Assembly (NCBI GenBank): GCA_964483725.1
Contig: CAZACQ010000008.1
Coordinates: forward strand, 1 to 40,922
Length of the DNA: 40,922 nt
Direction: 5' to 3'
Source of the DNA: CAZACQ01 sp964483725
GTDB taxonomy: Bacteria; Patescibacteriota; Gracilibacteria; Absconditabacterales; Absconditicoccaceae
The position numbers and the translations under genes are program-made. Under the pieces are notes generated by a model. The model had not been told where the DNA came from, searched no databases, and was given only the letters and a program-made list of their open reading frames with translations. Shown here one piece after another: positions 20,046 to 33,200 of the stretch. The stretch's first letter is position 1, and each line of letters starts with the position of its first letter.

Positions 20046-22483
20046 TAATGAATTTTATCAATATCTTCAGTTTTTATCTTTCATACCATAAACTTATCAA
20101 GATCTCATCACTGTTCTATCCAATCTTTTATTTTTAAATAACCATCAAGATATATTTTATCTTTCATATTTATAGCTCATTTATCTACAAATCAAGTATT
20201 TTGTATTCATTTTTTCAGTCTCAAAGCAGTTTTGAAAGCTCATGCTAAAGTCCTTGGTTGAATTCATTTAATAATATCAACAAGCCTTGAAAATCAATGA
20301 TTAGCAGCTGCATCTACTAAATAATATTTTTCATACATAGCTTTTTTTTCATATCATTCAGGCAAATATTTAAAACTATTGTATACAGCCAATCATTCTT
20401 CATCTTTGATATAATAACCAGCTCCAGATTTAAGTATTTCCCAACCAGTTTTTCTTCAGTTCATAAACCTAATAAGGTGAATATCAATTTCATGAGCAAG
20501 AGTTGCTAATAGTTCTTTTTCTCTAAAACTTGCAGCAGATGAAATTCTTATTTCTGGATTTTTGGATTTAATAACTGCCATTCTACTCAGTCACATACTA
20601 GTATTAAACTTAACTCAAGAAACTCATTTTTGCTCCAAATATCTTTTTATTGTTTTTTTAACTTGGGAAAAACTTAATTTTTTACCCAAGAGATTGATAT
20701 CAGAGATTGGTTCAATAAAAACTTTCTCTTTTGATAATTTTACAAGGTCTTTATCAATTGCTCAAAAAAGTAATTCGTTATATTTGTAAATATCTTGATA
20801 TTTTTCAAATTTATATGCCCTAACAAGTCAAATTCTATTTAATAATTCATCAATTTTTTCATCAAACAATTGAGCAAAATTACTTTTCAATCAAAAATTA
20901 TCTCAGAAATACTTTTCTTTCATTGAAAGTAAGTGATCTTCATATTCAGTAAGCTTATCATTATCTGGCCAATCATAAATAAATTTTGGATTATAGTTTC
21001 AATTCCAAGTAACAAAACTATCTAATTCATCCAAATAGTTCACTGGTTTAAGTATTTTTGAGAAATTTAATTTTTTAGATATTTTTGATATATTTTGATC
21101 AAGCATATGAAGAGTTTCTATCTCATCTTCATTAATATTTTCTGGATCAATTATATTTATATCAGTTTGAATTTTATGAATAGGTTTTATATAATATTCA
21201 TTAATTGGTCATTGTCATAGTATTATCTCATTATTTTCAAGCTTTTCACTACATTCAAATCACAAGTTTTTAAACCTTATCTCGTTTTCAGGGATATCCA
21301 AAATTATATCTCACTTATTGAAATCTTTGATTTTGTTATACAAAGATTTGGAAATATAATTTTTATCCTTCTTCAAATCTACTCTAATTATTACTGATTC
21401 ATAAGAATCCTCTTCTTCTCATTCAAAAATTAGACTTCATTTTTGTGATAAATATAAAATTTTGGAAGTTGTAATAAGATTTGATCTAGATGTATTAAAC
21501 AAACTTTTTGAAATTTCTACTCACTTTTCAGGTTCAGAAACAGATATGTCAGAAATCTTTTCAAGTCTGCTTCTTAATCTTAATGCTCCAGCACTTTGTA
21601 CTTCCAATCATGCTCTTGCATTAATTTCTAATAATTTTGGTCAATCATCAGTTACTACCCAATCCAAAGCAAGATATCATAGATTAACAAAGTATTGTAC
21701 TTTACTACTTAAAGATAATATATCATTCCAAAAGGGAGCTTTCTTATTATATAGTTCCTTGTATTGTCATGGGAAAGAGTTTGTAAAAATTTGTTTTTTA
21801 AAATACATAGATTTTATCTTACCAGAACCAACTTCCACTCACAATCATACTCATCATTGTGCTATATTAGCTTTACCTCAAGATTCTGCAGTTGGAACTC
21901 TAATCATAGCAGCAACAGGGATTAGGTTAAAAACTATCACTCTAATATCAGCTAGTCAATATTTACAATATCTTTTAAAATTTATTCATGGATTCAACAT
22001 TTCCTCTACTAAAATTTTATCTTGTCAAAATGTTATTGAATATCTTCAATCCAAAATATCCATTAAATATCTCCTAAATATATCATCGTCGATGATTTCT
22101 CATCAAGTTTTATAAAAACAGTTAAACTTACTTTTTTTTCATACTCAAAAAGCTCTCTTAAAAAAACTTGGATCGTCTACAATCACATTTGATTTATCTT
22201 CAATATTATCTTGCAGTTTAACAATATAAATTCACTTTCATTTACTTCATTTATTGGGCTTAACTACAAAATTTTTTGATGCTATTTTACTAAAATCAAA
22301 ATTATACAATTGAGAACGATCTGAAATAACTCAATAAGTCTCTGGAACAGGTATTCACCTTTCTTTTAAAAAATTCTTAGTTTTTTGCTTATTATCAGCA
22401 AGACGAATTACTTTCTTTGGATTGAATCTCCTAATATACTGAAGATTTCTAGAGTTCATTCACAATATTCAAGTATTGAACAT
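20045..22483 (-). CDS. ATP-grasp ligase fused to DUF1704 (MATCAP-like) peptidase domain
   Basis: 812 residues in one frame. Residues about 1-340 form an ATP-grasp domain of the alpha-L-glutamate-ligase-related kind: KNFVVKPNKGSKGKWIYIV, LVEEMLNPG, ADIRVIVFNLIPVAAMIRVP, and LLEINARAGLEVQSAGA, in which Glu286 and Asn288 would bind Mg-ATP. After a linker, residues about 420-812 match DUF1704, the family of the microtubule tyrosine carboxypeptidase MATCAP, with the zinc motif HEIDIH (His664, Glu665, His669: HExxxH). The protein thus joins an amino-acid ligase to a carboxypeptidase-like domain. The start at 22483 is preferred because ruvA stops 26 bases upstream; an ATG at 22459 is an alternative. 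It is probably co-transcribed with ruvA, dut and dcd. The substrate is unknown. Confidence 0.82.
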
Positions 22484-22509
22484 ATAATATTTATAAGGAA
22501 TAAATTAAG

Positions 22510-23067
22510 TTAATTTTCATAATTTTCAAATATCCATTTAATAATATTTTCCATATTTGATCTATCTAAGTCCAAAGGACATCATTCAAGCTTTTTCTTA
22601 AGTTTTGCTGTTTCGAATCAGTATGGTTTCAAAGTTTTTATAATGTCATTTAACAAATCTTGATCTATATTTAATTTTGCTATATCAGATTTTTTGATTT
22701 TTGATTTGAGTTCTAATAATATTCTTTTAGCAGTTTTGGGTCATATTCAAGGTAATTTTTGAAAATATTTAAGATCAAAGTCCTCTATAGCTTTTTGTAT
22801 TTCCTCTTTATCTAAAGTACTGAGAAAATAAGCTGTTTTAGCTCAAATTCAAGATATTTTCAAAACTGTGATAAAAAACTCTTTTTGTTCAAAAGTATCA
22901 AATGCATAGTATGAAAATGTTCATAAATTTGTATCAAACATTGGATAAATAAAAAAATCTCATTTTGATTTAGTTCACTCATAATGAACCTGTATACCAA
23001 ATGAATTATTATTTATTATCTTTTCATCTCAAACTTGAAAAATATCTCAGTTAATATAATGTAACAT
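22510..23067 (-). CDS. ruvA: Holliday junction branch migration protein RuvA
   Basis: 185 residues. The N-terminal OB-fold is divergent (MLHYINGDIFQVGDEK...), but the central tandem helix-hairpin-helix motifs are diagnostic: ITVLKISGIGAKTAYFLSTL (about 69-88) and FQKLPGIGPKTAKRILLELK (about 103-122). The C-terminal third-domain region that contacts RuvB is short. RuvA tetramers bind four-way junctions and load RuvB for branch migration. ruvB and ruvC are not in the window. Between dut (19 bases upstream) and the ATP-grasp/DUF1704 gene (26 bases downstream). Confidence 0.9.
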
Positions 23068-23085
23068 AAATTTTACTTAATCAAT

Positions 23086-23514
23086 TTAAATTGTTCATGT
23101 AGTTCAAAATCATCACCTATTCTTATCAGACATTTGATCAACTACTTCAAATTCTGCTTTTTCAATTTTCACAAAAACTCACTGTCCTATCCTTGTTCAA
23201 GCTTCTATAAACTGATCTGTTCAAGACACATTCATATAGGCAAATTTTATAGTATCATTATCTCAACAATAATCTTGATCAATTATTCAAACTGAATTAA
23301 CTTGAACTAATCAATGTTTTTTAAATGTAGAACTTCTAGGCTGAATTTGTAACATATATCACTTTGGAACTTCAACTACTGTTCAAGTTTCTACTAGTTT
23401 AAATTCTCAAGCTTTGAAATGAACATCTTCTATAGATTTGAAATCAAATCACACTGCTCACTGAGTTTCATAATTCAATGCTTTTGAATCACTTGTTTTT
23501 ATTCTTACTTTCAT
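23086..23514 (-). CDS. dut: dUTP diphosphatase (dUTPase)
   Basis: 142 residues, trimeric dUTPase fold: hydrolyses dUTP to dUMP and pyrophosphate. Motifs in order: GAVGFDFKS (motif 1-like), PRSSTFKKHGLVQVN (motif 2), SVGIIDQDYCGDNDTIKF (motif 3 with the catalytic Asp), GTRIGQGVF (motif 4) and RGGFGTTG (motif 5, the P-loop-like arm that closes the site). Nearly all the glycines of motifs 3-5 are UGA. It follows dcd by 21 bases, so dCTP to dUTP to dUMP is encoded by neighbouring genes of one operon. Confidence 0.95.
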
Positions 23515-23535
23515 TTTTTTTAATATAATTATTAT

Positions 23536-24114
23536 TTAAAAATCAGAATCATCAAATACTCTACTTACTTGTGTGTCTTTTTGATTCATATATTTACTAC
23601 CTTTTCTTTTATTATAAGGAACTTCACAAGGAAAATCCAACTGCTCAAATGCAAATTGACCAACTCTCATACCAGGATATAGTTTCACTGGAACTTCATT
23701 TATATTGGTAATTTCCAGAGTAATTGTTCATTTAAATCAAGGATCAATAAATCAAGCAGTACTATGAATTATAAGTCACAATCTTCATAATGAGCTCCTT
23801 CATTCACATCTAGCTACTAAATCATCAGGCACAGAAATAGTTTCTTTTGTAACTCATAAAACAAACTGTCATGGATGAATGAGGAAATAATCACCATCCT
23901 GCACATAAAAAGTTCATATATTTTCTTGGGACAATCAAGACCTTGGATCTATTGCTGATATTTGATGCTTATCATAAAATTTTATAATATTTCACAACCT
24001 AAAATCTAAACTAGCAGGTCACACTTGTGAAATAATGTCTTTGTTTTCTTCAGAATATATCTTCAAATCTCAACTTGCAAGTCTCTTCTTAATTCATCAA
24101 TCTGAAAGTATCAT
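23536..24114 (-). CDS. dcd: dCTP deaminase
   Basis: 192 residues; deaminates dCTP to dUTP, feeding dUTPase and then dTMP synthesis. The start MILSDGGIKKRLASGDL is canonical. The core CEGRSSLGRLGLIIHST followed by AGFIDPGFKGTITLEI contains the substrate-binding Arg-Ser-Ser and the catalytic Glu of the family; PGMRVGQFAFEQL and the tail KGSKYMNQKDTQVSR match known Dcd enzymes. The bifunctional Dcd-Dut form is unlikely because a separate dut follows. First gene of the dcd-dut-ruvA-ATP-grasp/DUF1704 run, behind the terminator of the giant gene. Confidence 0.96.
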
Positions 24115-24182
24115 CTAAATTTATAATAAATTAAATTTGTATATAACTAATTTATACAAAAAATAAAGTATTTTTCAATAAG

Positions 24183-24213
24183 AAAAAAGTGTAGGCTAAG
24201 CCTACACTTTTTT
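24183..24213 (-). terminator. Terminator of the giant gene
   Basis: AAAAAAGTGTAGGC-TAA-GCCTACACTTTTTT: a perfect stem with T tracts on both strands, starting 5 bases after the TAA of the giant gene and isolating it from dcd. Confidence 0.9.
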
Positions 24214-24217
24214 CGGT

Positions 24218-27200
24218 TTAGAAGTCATCTTCTCTAAAGATATAAAAGTCGTTATATATAAGATCTTTATTAATTACGAATGAATGGAATCTATTATTTG
24301 GATCAGGAAGTTCCAAATAATACTCATCACAATTATCTTCTTCATTTTCTTCATCCCATATACAACCTCATGCAAGTCTACTTCAATCTCTACCAGCTTG
24401 ATGTTCTCAGTCTTCATTAAATACTCATGCATAATATCTCATATAATTAATATCAAACCTTTTGGCTAGATTAAAGGCATCAATATAATTATTTTGTAAC
24501 ATATATTCAAAACCAACACTATCCAAGTCGCCTCTTATACCATCAGGAATTATAACTCTATTTGTTGCTGGTAATTGATATGGTTCATCTGCACCACCAA
24601 GAGTATTTCTAGTATATATAGCTCATCTAATATACAACTGATTAGATAATTTATTAACCAATTCTCATAAGTCTATATCTTCTAAATCATCTAATATTTG
24701 TATATCATCATCTTCATCAATTTCTGCTGAGAGCAATGAACCATCTGCTATCATAAATGAATCTATATTAGTTATTCACTTATCAACAAATATATTACCT
24801 CAATTTCAATGCTCATCCTTTAGTGCTATAAGCATCAATCAAGCTTCATTATTTTCCTTCACCATATTAGTACCAATATATATATTTGCTCACCTTACTA
24901 TAATAGTTTCTCTATTTTGATATTCTATAAGATCATCATCAAGATCTCATATTTGTACTATACTTTGATTTTGATAATCACGGAGATCATTATCTTCAAA
25001 TTCTATATAATGATAATTTTCATTTCATCTTCTGATAGTTGATATTTCATCATTTGAACCAAATGATGATCCAAAATCAGAGTAAAATCAATCATTATTA
25101 ATAGTAATATTTTCAGGTTGTCTTTCAAAAGATACTCATCTAAATAGCTCTCTGATCTGTCTATTTAGTATATTTATTATATTAGTAAGACTATGAATTT
25201 CTCTTCATACTCTAATTCTATCTTGTGAAGCTTCTATATGATCTCAGTCTCTTCAAGCCATCATACCATGGAACCATGTAGGATTAGCTGTAAAATCAAA
25301 ACTTCATCAAACATTTCAAGTACCAGGTTCACTTGGCTCACTTGGATCAGAATCATCTGATAGTTGTTCTAGTACACTTTCATCCAATTCATCATCATCT
25401 TCATCAATATCCAATCATGCAAATAAACTACTAGTTTCCATTTTAATAGTTCAATCAACAATTCATCATTCTCAAATATCTACTTGTATATCATAAGTTC
25501 AATAACTTCTAAGACCAACATTTCAATAAAGAACCTCTGTATCATCTATATTACCACATTCATTAATATTCCATCTTAACAATCATGATACTGTGATATC
25601 TCTTTGTTTATCATCAATATTATCCCATCAGCTCAAATCTTGATCATGTAAAAATTTCATTCTTTCTTTTACTTCATCAATATCATAACCATCATCTTCA
25701 GTAAATATATCTTCCTCAAAATTTCACATGATATATCTTCAATCTTCAATATCCCTCTCTCTTACTACTTCTCACAAAGTATTACTGTCAGTTCATGGGT
25801 ACAACATAAGATAATTACTTCAATAATATCATCTATGCCTGTCAGGATGAAATTCTTCTCGATTTTCATCTTCATTTAGTATTAAATACCTAATATTATT
25901 AGCTTCTTCAGCCAAACTATTATCATTATCATCTTCTAATATTACTATAGGATCAATTAATAAGCATCATTTATACCTTTCATCAGAATCAGAATAAGGG
26001 AAATAATCAAGCATATATAGTCAAGTCATTCTAGTTATATTTTCAAAATTATCACTAAGTCTTCTTATTACATTATTAACTTCAAATTGTTGACCAAACC
26101 TAAACACATTATCATCCATTCAGTGAGTAGCAAATGAATATACTGGTGGATAAAATGCCAAATTAAATCAAGTATAAGGTAGAGTTCAATCAACTTCATC
26201 TGAAGTAAATTGATCAAAGTAAACACTATAATCAAAGTCTATATTTGCTTCTCTATTAAATACACTACTTCAAGTCATTGTAGGTATATAACTCCTAATA
26301 TCCTTGTCATAATACATTCTTGATGAATCATAGTTTGCATATCATGTTAATCAACCAGGTACAGCATCTTCAAAATAATCTATTAAATCTCAAGATAAAG
26401 TATCAGCAATATTTAATTCTACATTTCAACTTGATCTTACATTAAGATCAGGATTAATATCCCATTCAGTAAATAGTCAATCATCATAGGGTCAACAATC
26501 TCATCTAATTTGATCAAGACACCATCATTCTCACATTCATTCTAAATTTTCTGCTCAATCAAAGTAAACATCATCATCGCTAAATACATTAGTGATAGTA
26601 TTTCAATAAGCATCTCTAAGGAAAGATCTAACTCAGAATCAATCTATTCAATCAGCATAAACTACTGCCCTATTTCAAGATGAAGGTCAATCTACATATC
26701 TTAAAGTCTCTCTATCAACTTCATAATCATTATGAGATAAATTATAATAAGTACATCACTCATTATTATCTTGATCTCACAAAACAGTACACTCAGCACT
26801 TCAACTTAATGTAGGAGTTGCTTCAGGATATCATACAATTCTTGAAACATATTTATAATTTTGAGTCATATCTGGTTCACCATCCAAAGAATAGTCATAT
26901 CATACAAAATCAGTAGATATAATTGTAAAAAATTCTCAAGCAGAATAAAATATCTCTGGATCTATTGGAGAAGATACTTGCTCACCTAAATCTACTCAAG
27001 TATTAATGTAGTTTAGATGCCGTCAAGTATAATGTTCATTTAATTTTCTTGATATCATTATATCCATTTCTCAATCTATTTTTCAAGCATCTGGATTTAG
27101 TTCAAAGTTGAAAAATCATGAACCAAATGAAAAGTTTCCACTATCTGCTCAAGTATAATTAAATCAACTCCATCAGAATCAGTATCACATTCATACAGAC

Positions 27201-30200
27201 CTTCTAACTAGAGGAACTGAATTAAATCAAGAAACATCTCATGCTACAGGTACATCTCTAGAATCCCAATCTGAACTTCATAATTCATAGAAAACCCTAG
27301 CTCATGCACCATCCTCTATCATCTTATTTATATCTGCATTAATTTGGAAACAATGTTCAGGGTTTACTATGAACTCTTCTGTTCAACATACAGACAGATT
27401 AAATCAAGAATATATATAATTATCACTTGATTCACGATATCAATCATAATATCTATTATCAGCAGGTAACTTTATATATTTTTCTATTACTCAACCACTT
27501 ACAGTTGCAGTATGACTACCCCGTTCTAAGTCTTCTTGATCTGGATTATATTCAAATTCAAATTCTTCAATCAAAGGATATTCTATAGCTTCACCACCTG
27601 ACATTACCGGTGCTTCATAAACTCATATATTCTTATCTGTATTCACAACATGAGAATGAGAATAAATTTCAAAATCAAATTGAGTTCAATCAGGCACAGT
27701 TGTATCTCAATCTCAATAACCCCTTCTAACCATATCTCATTCATTTGTATCGGCTTTCAACCTTACAAATCTTCAATCTGATTTTAAATGTTTAGATATT
27801 TCTTCATTTGTCATTCAAACTAGAGATTTATATCACATATATTCTCATCCATCCCAGTATGAGATCTCAAAACCAGAAAAATCTATATAATCAGTAATTG
27901 GATCATAATACCAAGGATCAGTAGTTCAACTAACACAATTTCAATTTACATCACATACTTCATATGACATTTGATATTTACCTGGATGTTCAGCATTAGT
28001 ATGACCATCAGGAGTACTAGCTTGTAAAATATAATTTCTTAGTTCTGGAGATTCACATGTAAAAGGATCTGAATCCTGACTATTCCATCTTGTTCTACTT
28101 GGAGAAGTAAAGTTTCATTCATAACTAATTTCATCAAGATCATCAAAGTCCAAGTCTTCAAGATCTTCCCGTGGCATTTCTCATGATCCTCTTACTTCAA
28201 ATGTACTATTTGAATAATCTATAGCTCAAACATCTTGAACCAACAACCATTGTCTATCCAAGAAAAAGTCATCTGTTCTAAATATTATATCTCAATCATT
28301 TCATTGATTTAAATAAAGTTCTTCTTGTATATTGTTGTATGTACTATCCATATCGTCTGTACTACTACTCATAAAAACTGTAGATCAATCATAGTCAAAA
28401 GGATATACATGTCTCCAATCAGTATCAGCTTCATTTAATATTGACCTACTATTAGATGGCACAAAATCTAAAACTTTTGGATCATCATCATCAATAAATA
28501 TACAAACATCCTGACTTGCAGAGTTTCTATACATTGGTGCATCTTCAAAATCAATATCATACCTAAATTTACCAGTTCAAAAATCTCAAGAATTATTTAA
28601 AGTCCATTCCCAAATATACTGACTTCTTTCCAATTCTGATATTCAAGAAGTAGATAGATCATCATTAGTTATCTCACGAATTGTAAAATCATCCATATCA
28701 ATAGAATCATCTAAGATTGAATAATCTCAACCTGTTCATACATATTTTGAGTCTCATTCATATCTTTTAAAAGTTCAAGAAATACTATGTGGATTTATAT
28801 AACTAGGTAGTCAATAATCTCTATCTTCTGGATCATAATCATACCAATCATAAATTCTTGCTCAACGAGATTTAGAGCTATGACCAATTCTATTAGATTG
28901 GTAATCAAGTTCAAAATCACTAAATGCTGCAGTAAATCAATATTCATCTGACATACTAGTTAAATTTCTGATTTCTTCTGAATAATCTCATTCTCACATC
29001 CATCTATCAGGTATAAAATCATCAACAAATGACATTGGTAAACTAGGTGACTCAAATTTAGTAAATATTCACTGAGGTAAATTAAATGGGAAAGAAGGTG
29101 TAGCTGCAGATACATCATCATCTCAATCATCAAATACCAATGACCAAGCAGAAGTGGATCTAATATTCACACTAGTATTATCCAATCAACAACTTGCATC
29201 AGGTCATGTAAACATATCCATAATATTATTAATATTAATATTACAGTCATAATAAACAGAACCATTTTCTTCAACTATTGAACAAACATTATCATAAGCA
29301 TTTTCTTGTATTATTTCTTCTCAATCATCATAAACTCTATTAAAGTCTATATCTTCCCAAACTTTATCAAAAACCCAAAAATCTTCACCTCAATCTTCTT
29401 CCAACTCTTTTCAAGGAACATCAAAACAGATTTTATTAGTAAACATTTCATCTCAATTATTACAAGACCGCCTTTCATCTCAATAAGCATATCACCTAAT
29501 ACAAACAATTTGAGGAAGTCTATCTACACCAAATAGTTCAAACAATTCTGAAGATCATTCACTTGCAGTAATATCTTGTCTAACTCTTAGATACTTATCA
29601 TCTTCAGTTACCAAAGGAGAATTAAAGTTCATATAGTTATTATTATATCACTCTAATTCATGCCATCAATTATCAGTATCAATAAAATTATCAGGATATA
29701 CACTAGGACCATCATCAGATGTATAAACTCTTTGCTGATCATCAATATTAAACATACATTCTTCAGTATCACAGTCTCTAATATCCTTATATACAAATCA
29801 TCTAGTTGCTATAAAATCTGGAGGTGTAGGAGGTCACCAAGTAGTATGATATCTTAGATTTACCCTACTAGATAAACTATCATTAACATATTCATCATAA
29901 CGATCAGACCAAGCATGTTTCCTTATTTCTATATGTTTTGAAACAAGTTGATTATCATCTTCTAAATTATCATAATCTCTAAAATATTCATCAGTAGGTT
30001 CAGATATATCATCTAAATCATGATCATCTGCATCATAAGTTTGATAATGAATTGTATTAGTAACTATTATATAATCATCTCAATCTTCATACATATACAA
30101 ATCTGGTATACAAAGCATCTTATTTTCCTGAGTTGTCTGTATTGATGGAGCATTATTAGGGTCCCAATTTCTAACTCAAGACAATGAATCTCTAATACTT

Positions 30201-33200
30201 TGCTTTACTTGATCATCATCAGGTATATTTTGACAACCTGCTCAAGCCATATATGTATCTTGATTTGTTTGTATCCTATTTTTTATATCTTCAATATGTA
30301 CAACATTATTGTAAGGAAGATCATAGTCTTCATTAAATCTCTCTTCTTCTTTCAAATAATCATTTACCCAAATATATAAATCATAAACTCATGTATTTTC
30401 GTCGGTATGATCAGGAGATTGTCGTTCAGAAAACATATCTTGATCTATCCTAAGTGCAATAGGAACAGAACCTTCTAAAGTATTTATATCAACATTGTTA
30501 AGTCTCATAAGATCTCAGTATTTATCACCAGTTCAATAATCTCAATGATAATAATAATCTAACCATCAAAATATACCATCATACATTCAAAGTATCTCAA
30601 AAGAATCTCATATGTCTGGATTTTTATCATCAATTTCATAAACATCATTGCTTGAATATCAGTAATCCAAAGATTCAATGTTAATATGAGTTCATGAAAA
30701 TATATTTTGCCTAGAAGCAGATCTCTCTCAAGTAAAGTAGCTATTACTTAATGGATATTTCAAAGCAGTTCTCTTAAGTAAAGAGAATGCTCAATCATCA
30801 ACAAAATCTCTCAAATCATAATCATCTGGATCAGCAAAACTATAATTTAATGGAGTTTTTTGATAGTCTGCATGAGAAAATGACATATCTTCATCAACAG
30901 ACATAAAATTATTTGATACATCATAACTTGCTTCATAATTTGACCAGTTTCAAGATTCATCTTGAACATGAATAGTCATATCATAAACAGCTCAATCTTC
31001 TAATTCTTCTATAATAAAATCATATCAAAGATTAATTTTGAAAGCCTTATCTTTATAAGCAAAATGGTCTATTCAATGAAGAACACAAACAGAGGTGTTA
31101 GAATCATTACACGAAAAGTTGTTTATTGAATTGCTCCAAGTACTAACTCTATCAAATCAAGATTGAATATCTTCACCACAAAGATTTTCATCATTATCGC
31201 ATATAATATTTCAATCCGAATCATATATATAAAATTGAATATCTTTGATTTGTCATTCTCTAGATCAATCCCGATTTCTAAATAGAAAATCAAAAGAAGT
31301 CTTTGTTCATATATATCAATGATTTCTCCTGTGCAGTTCAGGATATTTTCACATATATGTATCTTCTGATATATATGGATAATATTCAGAATATGATTCA
31401 AAATCAGTATTAGAATCAATATTTATAATTTTAGGAGCATGCATATCTATAGTAAACATAGATTCGGAGAAAGATCAATACTCTTCACACCCATACTGAT
31501 TACAATTATAATTTCTTATTCATTCTAGTTCATTTTCATCCATAACATTAGAGTGCTCCCATTCTATTTTATAATATTCACTTCAAGGTACTTCTATAAA
31601 TTCATCTTCTTCATCTTCTCAGTCCCAATCAGGATTTTGAGTTTCATAAGTAGGATAATTTTCTGGAAAATCATAATCCAATTCCTTATACCAATAACAA
31701 TATCAGTCTACTATATCATTACATACTATATTATCTTTATAATCCCATAACTTAAACATATCCATATCTGGTACATCAAAATCAGGAGTATATGATGTAA
31801 ATGAAGGTTTCAAAAATAATCTTTGTGTAGCAACTCAAATTGGATAATCAGTATTTAATGATAATATTCAATCATGACCTTCTATTCATGCTATCTCAAA
31901 CCTATCAGAAAAATCTTTTTCGTATTCTTTATCAAGAGCTGAATCATAAAATGAATCTGCATCATTTGCAGCCTGATATACAAAATTATTAGGTGAGATA
32001 AAATCATCAAAAGGATCAAGAACTACTGGAGACCTACTTGATCAGGCAATAATAAGTGGTCATTGTTTAACAGAATCTTCCATTCAAACAGAATAATTAT
32101 AATTTGACTCTAAATAATCTTTATCTAAAACTCAATTTTCATCTGCAAATCAATTTCAGATCATAAAATCTGCAAATCAAGTAATGAAAGCATCATCACG
32201 AGAATGGCTAAGATTAGTTGCATTAGCTAAATTTTGTCAAGTTGAGAATTCTCAAATCATAGTTTGATATGTCTTTCTACTACCAAAAAATCCAATTGTA
32301 TGCCTATAGGATTTAGCTCATATTGAATGTGTTCTAAAAGTACTTGCAAGAGCTCATTGATCATTTTTATATATGGTAAAATAAGATCTTCTAGACCTCA
32401 AAAGCTCATTTAGTTCAAAGTCTTCAGATCAGTCTATATCAATATTATTACTTCAATGTGCTGCAGAACTTGATATATAATAAATGAAGTAATCTTTTCT
32501 ACCAAAATCAGTCTCACTATCAAAAGAAAAAACATCATGTGATATACATCCATCATTAAAATTAAGACTATTTTCTAATAGTTCAACTTTAATATCCCAA
32601 TCTCATGAGTCTTCATCTCGTTTTCATATTCATACTCAAACATTTTCTCCAACATCTTCTAAACAAACTTGAAAATCATCTTCATCAGTAGTAGCTACAT
32701 ACCAATCAGGTTCATTGTTTTCTGTAATATCAACATCTTGAGCAGCATCCAAAATTCAGTCTTCATCTTGAAGAGTAAATCTTGGATAATCTGGTAATGT
32801 GGTAAGTGTAATTTCTCAAACTCTCAAATTTCATACAGCAGTTCAACTTGGTTCATTTCAAATTTCATCATTTATTCAAATAGTAAATCTTAATTCAGTA
32901 TTTAATGGGTATCAATATATAGTATCAACTTCTATAATATCTGACTCATCATCTGTATCATATGCACATCTATCAATATTAAAATCTCAAGTAAACACAT
33001 TACTAGTAATATTATCAGAAACATTATAAGATACATAAGAACCTGGCCTATCAGCAAAAGTTTTGTTTTCACTTTCGTGATAATTAACACATTTGAATTC
33101 TAAATTAAATTTTTGCAACCAAGCTTCTTCTTCCTCATCATAATAAGTTGCAGGTTGAACATTAAACATCTCATCACTTGGATCTTGGATGTCATCATCA

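Noticed and set aside
21462..22115. 217-codon plus-strand ORF
   Set aside because: Antisense to the ATP-grasp part of the fusion gene, no TGA-coded glycines, no family match; the minus frame carries clear motifs. Antisense frames stay open easily in this AT-rich code.
31123..31419. 98-codon minus-strand ORF inside the giant gene region
   Set aside because: Lies in a different frame from the giant gene, which stays open across it; Ile/Leu-rich out-of-frame shadow.
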